A stretch of DNA of 8,873 nt from Flavobacteriaceae bacterium (GTDB taxonomy: Bacteria; Bacteroidota; Bacteroidia; Flavobacteriales; Flavobacteriaceae): NCBI GenBank assembly GCA_015493405.1, contig WGDF01000377.1, forward strand, positions 1-8,873, given 5' to 3'. How positions within the stretch are numbered: the stretch's first letter is position 1; each line of letters begins with the position of its first letter. Of the stretch, positions 1 to 6,161 are shown one piece after another. Below the pieces are notes generated by a model that saw nothing but the letters and a program-made list of their open reading frames with translations, had not been told where the DNA came from and did not search any database. Position numbers and translations under genes: made by a program.

Positions 1-1497
1 TTGGATAATTTCATCTTGATCATAATCTTTGAGGTAGGTCATCAAGTCGCTAAGGTAAATACCTGTAGTATAAGGTATAGGTTTCATCACTTCCAAGCCA
101 TATTTGGTCAGATTGGGTGTTTTTTTGTTATAAGCTAAGCGCGCAAAGAAACGTCCTGTAGGTGTTGGAGCCGTTTCAATTGTTTTGGCTTTTTTGGCTT
201 TTTCAATCCAACGACCATCGGGAGCAAAGAATAAATGGCGTCCAATAGTAATGGCTTTAACTGCTTCAGCTGGAATTTCTCGCGGATTCTCTTTGAGGAT
301 ATTATAAACTTTTCGGCCATCTTCAGTTAAAACATAATACATTTTATCATCTTTAACTTCCGGTGCAATCAAATGAAAGCCATGTAATCCGAATAATGCG
401 GCGTCAAAATCATAGACTTTATGAAACCATTCTTCAGCTGTTTTGGCTTGTTCCAATTCTGATATATATTTTTGTTTGATTTTAGGTAATTCTTTGAGCC
501 GTCTGCCCCATTTCTCTTTTAAAGCTTGCGCTTCTTTAAATTTTTTATCAATAAATTCTGTTTTTATATTTGCTTTAGTTGCAAAAAATTCCGGATTTTT
601 GGCTGTCTCATCATTGATTTCTTTAATAGTTGCCAAAACGCCGAATTCCACTTCATCAATATCAATGCTCATAGGTTCGTCATAAAAACCATGGAAGTAT
701 AAATCTCCGGCTCGTAATAAGTGTGCTCCGGCAGGCAAAATGTTAGCATCAGGATCAATAACGGCTTGGGCTATTAAATCTTGTTTGAGTTGTTCATCCT
801 CAATGTCTCCACCGGCAGCCAATTCGAATAGTGCCTCGAAATATGCTTGGGTAATGGGTTTGAAAAAAGCACCTTTATGCAAGGCAGCTTTTATTTGCTG
901 TCCTACACCGCTCAAATTATAAAAATTACCATCAGGCGCAGAAAAAGAGAGCAATCTTAAAGCTTCACTTTCCATAATTTGAAATTTATCGGCTTCTAAT
1001 AATTCCCGTTTTGGGGCCGGCCCAATTAAGGTTTTCTTCAAAAATTCTTGAAGAGGCTTATTGACATAGAAATAAGGCTCAACCTCTTCATAAACTTCCA
1101 AAACTTTTTTACCGAATTCACTCAAAACATCTCCATTAACCATACCGCGTTTTTCCAATTTAGGGCGAATAATAGCATTGACTTTATCTTTAGCCATTTC
1201 GGCAGTATAAAGCATATTGATAATACGGCTGCCCACAAATTTAAAATCATCATGGTATGAATTGATATCCGGCATAACGCCATTGTATTGAGCCATTTTG
1301 TAAGCTTCCATCAACATCATTCCCGGATAGGTCAAATAATAATGGAATTCATCCTCGCGCAATAAGCCCATTTGTTCTAATTGAACATAATATAAATAAT
1401 CTTTATTGTCATTTAAGACTTCTAAAGCTTCTATACTATTGATTTTTTTATCGAATATTGCTTCTAGAATATTCAAATGTTTTTTTGTTAAGATCAT
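1..1497 (-). CDS. Large protein of unknown function, tentatively DUF505-like, 3' end outside window
   Basis: The frame is open from the ATG at 1497 to the window edge, giving 499 residues with no stop; the C-terminus is missing. A TAG codon lies in frame two codons upstream of the ATG, so this start is firm. No signal peptide or clear membrane segment is visible, which suggests a cytoplasmic protein. The N-terminus (MILTKKHLNILEAIF) and the spaced 'L-T/S-x-x-G-x-x-(V/L)' motifs resemble the uncharacterised DUF505 family, but I assign this from memory and hold it loosely. The motifs occur near residues 55 (LTYPG), 125 (LSEFG), 195 (LSGVG), 390 (LTEDG), 445 (TPTG) and 463 (LTKYG). Each looks like the strand-turn that ends a winged-helix domain. 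A lysine/glutamate-rich, probably helical stretch spans about 300-355. A candidate -7 box lies 36 nt upstream of the start. The function is unknown; a nucleic-acid-binding or scaffold role is inference only. Confidence 0.85.
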   Translation of the reverse strand, partial: MILTKKHLNILEAIFDKKINSIEALEVLNDNKDYLYYVQLEQMGLLREDEFHYYLTYPGMMLMEAYKMAQYNGVMPDINSYHDDFKFVGSRIINMLYTAEMAKDKVNAIIRPKLEKRGMVNGDVLSEFGKKVLEVYEEVEPYFYVNKPLQEFLKKTLIGPAPKRELLEADKFQIMESEALRLLSFSAPDGNFYNLSGVGQQIKAALHKGAFFKPITQAYFEALFELAAGGDIEDEQLKQDLIAQAVIDPDANILPAGAHLLRAGDLYFHGFYDEPMSIDIDEVEFGVLATIKEINDETAKNPEFFATKANIKTEFIDKKFKEAQALKEKWGRRLKELPKIKQKYISELEQAKTAEEWFHKVYDFDAALFGLHGFHLIAPEVKDDKMYYVLTEDGRKVYNILKENPREIPAEAVKAITIGRHLFFAPDGRWIEKAKKAKTIETAPTPTGRFFARLAYNKKTPNLTKYGLEVMKPIPYTTGIYLSDLMTYLKDYDQDEIIQ

Positions 1498-1532
1498 AGT
1501 CTATATATTTTAAGTTTTCGTAAATATCCTAT

Positions 1533-1540
1533 CAAAATTA
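1533..1540 (-). promoter_or_regulatory. Candidate Bacteroidota -7 promoter element (TAATTTTG)
   Basis: The minus strand reads TAATTTTG, a perfect match to the Bacteroidota housekeeping -7 consensus TAnnTTTG. It lies 36 nt upstream of the ATG at 1497, which predicts a leader of roughly 25-30 nt. I do not see a good TTTG at the expected -33 spacing; the position holds TGTC. The box is therefore supported by match and placement only. Confidence 0.45.
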
Positions 1541-1671
1541 AATCCATTCTGCTTATTTTGACATTATAACAAAAACAAGTGACATTTTGGCATTTAGGCT
1601 TAATCAACAAAAAGTAGCCTGAAATTTTCCGAATGCATTGATTTTATAAGCTTTGGCGCAAATCAAAGTTT

Positions 1672-1925
1672 ATGAATTAAAAAAATTTGTGTGCTGTAAT
1701 AGTTCAGTTACAAAGAAAAAATAGAATAAAAAGCAGCAAAAAATTGTATAAATGTTATGCATGCAGTAGACAATTTGTAAGTAGCTTAATATATATCCAA
1801 AGATTATTTGCGATGAATACACCGAAGGTAAACAAAACTATAAACAACTTGCAAAAAATACCATTGTTTGTTCCAAGCGAACAATTCACAAAAAAAAAGA
1901 TCAATATAATATCCCAAAAAAAACC
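1672..1925 (+). pseudogene. Decayed transposase fragment (zinc ribbon plus HTH), frameshifted
   Basis: Three plus-strand segments in two frames read together as the N-terminus of a zinc-ribbon transposase. Segment one (about 1683-1721) reads CCNSSVTKK and then reaches a stop after an A-run. Segment two, shifted one frame (about 1716-1806), continues with LYKCYACSRQFVSS, the second zinc-ribbon knuckle. Segment three, back in the first frame (about 1806-1922), reads DEYTEGKQNYKQLAK and then CSKRTIHKKKDQYNIPKK, a helix-turn-helix like that after the ribbon in IS1-like or IS256-variant transposases. One extra A near 1716-1721 and one missing base near 1803-1808 explain both shifts. The first cysteine of the first knuckle appears changed to Phe (TTT at 1686-1688). 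No catalytic domain follows, so this is a dead 5' fragment of an insertion sequence. The exact IS family is uncertain. The continuous 81-codon frame at 1687-1932 starts with TTG and mixes real with out-of-frame residues, so it is not a gene. Confidence 0.72.
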
Positions 1926-1948
1926 CGATTGATGAATCGGGCTTTTTT
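1916..1948. terminator. Bidirectional intrinsic terminator
   Basis: CCCGATT (1924-1930), a GATG loop and AATCGGG (1935-1941) form a perfect 7-bp stem. On the minus strand it is followed by eight Ts (1923-1916), about 27 nt beyond the stop codon of the T9SS cargo gene. On the plus strand it is followed by C and six Ts (1943-1948). It therefore can end transcription in both directions. It sits against the 3' limit of the transposase remnant. Confidence 0.85.
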
Positions 1949-1967
1949 GTTTAAAAGAGTTTCTAAC

Positions 1968-4013
1968 TTATTTAATTATCAATTTGGTCGTATATGTTTT
2001 TTGATCATTTGAAATAACTTTCAATAGATAAATGCCGGTTGTCAATTGAGCCGGAACACGAATCTCACTAGCCGCTGAAGCTAAATTCTCAGACAAAACT
2101 TCTTGACCGGTTAAAGCATACAGTCGCAAATTGGAAAGGTTTTGTTGTTGTGAATTCAAAATCACAATATCATGATTGACGGTGTCAAAATAAGCGGAAA
2201 TATCATTCAGCTGCAGTTCGGGATTGGATGCTGCCGCATCTTTAAATACCAATTGAAAACGACCCTCATAAGTCCCTGCATTTAAAAAGACCTCAAATTT
2301 ATCAGTCGCACTGATCGCATGGTATGATTGGTCAAAATCATCATAAATAAACAAATTGGATATACCGGCAGGCAAATTTTCGACTTCATCTATACCGATT
2401 GATACCGTATCATCAGAAGCCATAACGACTTTTAACGGAAATTTAGAATCTTCAGTTAAGGTAGGCACAGCCTGAATTAAGAAATCTCGGTTATTATTGA
2501 TCAACCAATACATATCAGCTCCGGGATAATCAGAATCAAAATTGGGGGCGTCCCAACCTACATCAATACCATTTGTCGTTTGAGGTCTGATTCCTAAAAG
2601 CAATTGACGGTGGTAATTTAAAGGCGTATCCAAGCCGAGACGTATATTGGTTTGAGCTGCCGGTCTGATGAAAACACTATTGGCACCTTCGGTCTCAAAT
2701 TTTCGTTGCGAATTTTTAAATAAAATATTACCCCCATCATTTGTCGTTTCAGACCAAACCGTAAAGCCTTGTGCCACCGGTATAAATTGTTGAGGCGTCT
2801 TAGTGCCTACTGAAGAGCCATCTATCCAAGAAGTGGCAGGTGTACCTCCGGTTAAATCATAAGTAGCGTAGCCACCTTGATAATTACGACCAAAATGATC
2901 ATTGCCTCCCGTTTGTTCCCAAAAATATAAAGTGCCGTTAAAAATATCCGAAGCATTATTACCGCCGTTGCCCGCTGAAATATTATCTTTAATAAATTTA
3001 TCGGCATCCAACGCACCGGGGTAAGGATTTCCAATCAAATAGTCATTTCCCGGATCAATGGTCAAACTATAATCTCCGTCATTGGGGAGCCCCGCAAAAG
3101 TCCAACTCTCATATTCCGTTGTAGCATTGCCATTGGCAGCATTCAAATCTTTATCCACACCGGGGCCTTTCATCGTATAACCCTCTCCGGGAGATACGGT
3201 TCCGTTTTGTTGAATATGATTATCATACCAACCTTGATAACTGCCATCTAAAGCATTTTTAAAAGCATAAACCCAGTAAGCATTTAAAGTTACAGGATGG
3301 GTTTGGCCAGGCAAATCATTGGTCGCATTGTTATTACTGATAATCTGAACATCAGGGTATTTATTTTGATTGACATTATCACCTTGAGCGCCATCTTTAA
3401 GGTACATCATACGCCATACACCACCTCTGTTTACAGGAGCTGACCAATAATTATACCAATATTGGTTAGTCGTTCCTTGTTGGTCTATCCATAAATATTT
3501 ACCACCTGTATTATTTGAAACGCCGGCATGTGTTTGAATCAACTGGGCAGAGCCTTCCATTCGGACATCACCATTTAGAGTTGCAACATCGTTTACCGTT
3601 AAAGATTTATCGGTTAAAACTTTGTAATCAAAATCCACAGCGCCGTCACTAACCGTCATATTATCGGTATCGACTATAGATTCTTGAACAACGGCATTAT
3701 TGGCATTATTAATATTTAAATTATGAAAATAAGCTGTGCTGGTTCCTTTGATAGCTTGTTGATTAACCCCACTGAATTCAGTAGTGCCGGTAGCTGCAGC
3801 ATCCATAGTGCCATTATTGGTAAAATTATCTCCTTTAAAGATGAAATGACCATCATTGGACCAAATATGACTGGTACCGTTATCATTGACTATATCCAAT
3901 CCCGAAATATAAACAGTCGAACCGGATGTAATCTTAAAATCTCCCTTATTGGTAAGCTGTGCCGATAAAGCTAAAGACCATAATGTAATAATAGAAAAGT
4001 AAAATAATTTCAT
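1968..4013 (-). CDS. T9SS type A sorting-domain cell-surface or secreted protein
   Basis: I take the start at the ATG at 4013 (681 aa). An in-frame ATG at 4031 exists, but it lies only 7 nt after a perfect -7 promoter box and would add six residues ahead of the signal peptide. From 4013 the protein begins MKLFYFSIITLWSLALSAQ, a classic signal peptide cleaved near Ser-Ala/Gln. Residues about 20-150 are rich in Asn, Asp, Gly and Thr and resemble beta-repeat surface proteins. The middle carries motifs seen in a flavobacterial surface family: YNYWSAPV, LIGNPYPGALDADKFI, LYFWEQ, GGYATYDLTGG and a NSQRKFETEG element. The last ~75 residues form a T9SS sorting domain (NLRLYALTGQEV, then TTGIYLLKV and a terminal KLIIK), which directs outer-membrane export and usually surface anchoring. 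The whole protein contains no cysteine. Its specific function is unknown; adhesion is a guess. It has its own promoter and a strong terminator, so it is probably monocistronic. Confidence 0.9.
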   Translation of the reverse strand: MKLFYFSIITLWSLALSAQLTNKGDFKITSGSTVYISGLDIVNDNGTSHIWSNDGHFIFKGDNFTNNGTMDAAATGTTEFSGVNQQAIKGTSTAYFHNLNINNANNAVVQESIVDTDNMTVSDGAVDFDYKVLTDKSLTVNDVATLNGDVRMEGSAQLIQTHAGVSNNTGGKYLWIDQQGTTNQYWYNYWSAPVNRGGVWRMMYLKDGAQGDNVNQNKYPDVQIISNNNATNDLPGQTHPVTLNAYWVYAFKNALDGSYQGWYDNHIQQNGTVSPGEGYTMKGPGVDKDLNAANGNATTEYESWTFAGLPNDGDYSLTIDPGNDYLIGNPYPGALDADKFIKDNISAGNGGNNASDIFNGTLYFWEQTGGNDHFGRNYQGGYATYDLTGGTPATSWIDGSSVGTKTPQQFIPVAQGFTVWSETTNDGGNILFKNSQRKFETEGANSVFIRPAAQTNIRLGLDTPLNYHRQLLLGIRPQTTNGIDVGWDAPNFDSDYPGADMYWLINNNRDFLIQAVPTLTEDSKFPLKVVMASDDTVSIGIDEVENLPAGISNLFIYDDFDQSYHAISATDKFEVFLNAGTYEGRFQLVFKDAAASNPELQLNDISAYFDTVNHDIVILNSQQQNLSNLRLYALTGQEVLSENLASAASEIRVPAQLTTGIYLLKVISNDQKTYTTKLIIK

Positions 4014-4038
4014 AATGACTTGATTAAACATTAATATG

Positions 4039-4046
4039 CAAAATTA
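4039..4046 (-). promoter_or_regulatory. Candidate Bacteroidota -7 promoter element (TAATTTTG) of the T9SS cargo gene
   Basis: The minus strand reads TAATTTTG, a perfect TAnnTTTG match and the same octamer as upstream of the gene starting at 1497. Transcription would begin close to 4033, giving a leader of about 20 nt to the ATG at 4013 and almost none to the ATG at 4031. This supports the downstream start. The expected -33 TTTG is not apparent. Confidence 0.5.
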
Positions 4047-4077
4047 CAAAAATTATTACATAAACACGCTATGAATG

Positions 4078-4881
4078 TTAAAAAATATTAAATTTATCCC
4101 AATCTAAACCCACTTTAAAATCATTTCGAAAAGAATCCAAGGTCTTGAAATTCAAGCTAAAAGAGTTTATTATTTCTTTCCCCTCTTCTGATTTTGTTAA
4201 TATATTCCCCTTTGCATCGATAATTTGAGAATCACCTGTATGCCAATTTCGGTAAAAATCCTGCCCCACTCTATTGACCCAAATAACTAAAGACTGATTT
4301 TCAATTGCTCTTGATTTTAACAGGCTGAGATAAGCTTGTCGCCGGCTTTGAGGCCAATTGGCAATATAAATAATGGCGTCATAATTATAAGTATCTGTTT
4401 TGGGGTCATAGGTATTTCTTGACCAAACCGGAAATCGTAAGTCGTAGCAAATCTGCAATAAAAATCGCCGGCCTTTATATTTTATAACCTGTCTTTGGTG
4501 GCCGGCAGTCATCACCCGATGTTCATCGCCCATATGAAATAAATGGTGTTTGTCATAAAAGTCGAAAGAGCCATCGGGACGCATCCAAAACATCCGGTTA
4601 AAATAGTGCTGATTATCTTCTGTTAAAATGCTACCAACCAATATTTTATGGAACTGTTCCGCTCTTTTCTGCATCCAAATAAAAGCTTCTTTTCCAACCG
4701 GTTTTTTAAGGTTTTGAACGGCCATTGTAAAACCCGTTGAAAACATTTCAGGTAAAACAACTACTTCTGAATCTCGTGGAACTTGCTTTAATAATTGGTC
4801 AAAATGCGCCAAATTTTCAGCTGTTTGCTCCCATACCAAATCAGCTTGTATCAATGATATTTTAATTTGTTCTGCTTTCAT
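4078..4881 (-). CDS. Omega-amidase, nitrilase superfamily (YafV/NIT2-like)
   Basis: This is a 267-aa carbon-nitrogen hydrolase, full length for the YafV/NIT2 group. The nitrilase triad is visible: Glu45 in VLPEMFSTGF, Lys111 in FYDKHHLF and Cys145 in LQICYDLRFP. A supporting acid occurs at GDEHR (about 119), and NWP follows at 175-177. ICYDLRFPVWSRN is characteristic of YafV-type omega-amidases. These hydrolyse alpha-ketoglutaramate (and alpha-ketosuccinamate) to the 2-oxo acid plus ammonia in the cytosol. No signal peptide is present. The start codon lies 1 nt after the stop of the upstream aminotransferase, so the two are almost certainly cotranscribed and translationally coupled. That partner consumes glutamine and releases the substrate of this enzyme, which strengthens the assignment. 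In Bacillus methionine salvage the equivalent role is played by MtnU. A broader amidase activity remains possible. Confidence 0.9.
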   Translation of the reverse strand: MKAEQIKISLIQADLVWEQTAENLAHFDQLLKQVPRDSEVVVLPEMFSTGFTMAVQNLKKPVGKEAFIWMQKRAEQFHKILVGSILTEDNQHYFNRMFWMRPDGSFDFYDKHHLFHMGDEHRVMTAGHQRQVIKYKGRRFLLQICYDLRFPVWSRNTYDPKTDTYNYDAIIYIANWPQSRRQAYLSLLKSRAIENQSLVIWVNRVGQDFYRNWHTGDSQIIDAKGNILTKSEEGKEIINSFSLNFKTLDSFRNDFKVGLDWDKFNIF

Positions 4882-4882
4882 T

Positions 4883-6025
4883 TTAAATCCGGTTCAATAT
4901 CTCAGCGGCTTTTTCTAAAGTTGTGTCTGCTTTTGGAAAAGCGAACCTCAAAATCTGTTGATTTTTCTTGTCGTGATAAAAGGATGAAACCGGAATAGCT
5001 GCCACGCCTTTCTTCCGCGTTAACCATACGGCAAAATCATATTCAGACCTATCGGAAATGGCACTGTAATCCAGCAACTGAAAATAAGTGCCATGTGAAG
5101 GAATGATTTTAAATCTTGAAGCTGCTATATGCGCCGTGAAAAAATCACGTTTTTGTTGGTAAAAATCCGGTAAAGACAAATAATTTTCAGGATTGTATAA
5201 ATAATCAGCCAAAGCATATTGTATGGGTGTATTAACTGAAAACACATTGAATTGATGTACTTTTCTAAATTCATTCATCAGTTTTTCAGGCGCTATAACA
5301 TAGCCGGTCTTCCAACCCGTTGCATGAAAAGTTTTGCCAAAGGAATAAACAGCGATACTTCTTTGAAACAATTCATCAAATTTCAAAGCACTTTGGTGTT
5401 GCAAACCGTCAAATATAATATGCTCATAAACTTCATCGCTAATGACTATGATATTGGTATCCCTCGTTATCTCGGTCAAACGCAGCATATCATCTTTTGA
5501 AAAGACAAAACCACCGGGGTTATTAGGCGTATTGATAATGATGAGTTTTGTTTTAGACGTGATTTGTTGTTGCACTTCATCCCAATCAATATTAAAATCA
5601 GGGGCAGATAAGGAAATATATTTGGTTATGCCGCCATTGAGTTTAATAGCCGGATCATAAGAGTCATAAGCCGGTTCAAAAATAATGGCTTCATCTCCTT
5701 TCCGAATAAAAGCGGTAATAGCCGTAAATAAAGCTTGCGTTGCACCGGCCGTTATGGTAATTTCAGTATCCGGATTTATAGATTTGTCATAGCATTTTTT
5801 TACTTTTTGAGCAATGGCTTCACGCAAGACAGGCACTCCCTGCATTGGTGCATATTGATTATTACCGGCTAACATTTGCTGATAAACCATTTCGATTAAA
5901 TCACGAGAAACCGCAAAATCGGGAAAACCTTGTGATAAATTAATGGCATTATATTGTCGGGCTAAACCGGACATCACAGCAAATATAGAAGTTTCTGTTT
6001 GAGGTAACTTACTTTTAAAGATCAT
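4883..6025 (-). CDS. PLP-dependent aminotransferase, YbdL-like methionine/glutamine transaminase
   Basis: A 380-aa fold-type I, class I/II aminotransferase of usual length. Visible motifs include INLSQGFPDF (28-37), Tyr58 in NQYAP, NTPNNPGG (165-172; Asn168 binds the cofactor), DEVY (197-200, PLP-binding Asp197 and Tyr200), SFGKTFHATGWK with the Schiff-base Lys231, and Arg360 in LRFAF, which binds the substrate carboxylate. SQGFPDF together with GKTFHATGWK points to the YbdL/kynurenine aminotransferase/glutamine transaminase K group, rather than aspartate aminotransferase. Such enzymes transaminate methionine or aromatic amino acids with 2-oxo acids; with glutamine as donor the product is alpha-ketoglutaramate. 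The next gene, 1 nt downstream, encodes the omega-amidase that removes that product. A plausible role is re-amination of 4-methylthio-2-oxobutanoate in methionine salvage, but no mtn genes are visible. No SD motif or convincing promoter is seen in the 76 nt between the upstream terminator and the ATG. Confidence 0.9.
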   Translation of the reverse strand: MIFKSKLPQTETSIFAVMSGLARQYNAINLSQGFPDFAVSRDLIEMVYQQMLAGNNQYAPMQGVPVLREAIAQKVKKCYDKSINPDTEITITAGATQALFTAITAFIRKGDEAIIFEPAYDSYDPAIKLNGGITKYISLSAPDFNIDWDEVQQQITSKTKLIIINTPNNPGGFVFSKDDMLRLTEITRDTNIIVISDEVYEHIIFDGLQHQSALKFDELFQRSIAVYSFGKTFHATGWKTGYVIAPEKLMNEFRKVHQFNVFSVNTPIQYALADYLYNPENYLSLPDFYQQKRDFFTAHIAASRFKIIPSHGTYFQLLDYSAISDRSEYDFAVWLTRKKGVAAIPVSSFYHDKKNQQILRFAFPKADTTLEKAAEILNRI

Positions 6026-6100
6026 TTTAATTTTTTTATAAAAATAAACATTTTATGAATAACTTGAGTTCAATATTATTCAATCTTTAAGGCCATATCC

Positions 6101-6131
6101 AAAAAAAACAGGCAAGTTAAAACCCGCCTGT
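6101..6131 (-). terminator. Intrinsic terminator of the DUF1858-ALDH7 unit
   Basis: On the minus strand ACAGGCGGGT pairs with ACTTGCCTGT around a TTTA loop, giving a 10-bp stem with two G-T wobbles (6108-6131). Seven further Ts (6107-6101) follow. It lies about 30 nt beyond the dehydrogenase stop codon and separates this unit from the aminotransferase gene. There is no T-tract on the plus-strand side, so it works in one direction. Confidence 0.87.
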
Positions 6132-6161
6132 CCTTATATTTATAGATTCATAATAATCTAA

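Larger units (their letters stand above)
1498..1967. other. Gene-free interval with a dead transposase fragment
   Basis: This 470-nt stretch lies between the T9SS cargo gene and the DUF505-like gene. It holds the bidirectional terminator, the plus-strand transposase remnant and the candidate -7 box listed separately. Between about 1545 and 1670 I see only AT-rich DNA with no supported feature. No clear terminal inverted repeats or target-site duplication are visible around the remnant. Confidence 0.7.

Noticed and set aside
443..685. Short plus-strand frame of 80 codons
   Set aside because: It is antisense to the open 499-codon minus-strand gene and lacks recognisable features.
1687..1932. 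An 81-codon continuous plus-strand frame as a small zinc-finger gene
   Set aside because: It starts with TTG, its CxxC core matches a transposase ribbon, and the neighbouring conserved segments lie in another frame. It is a chance frame through a pseudogene.
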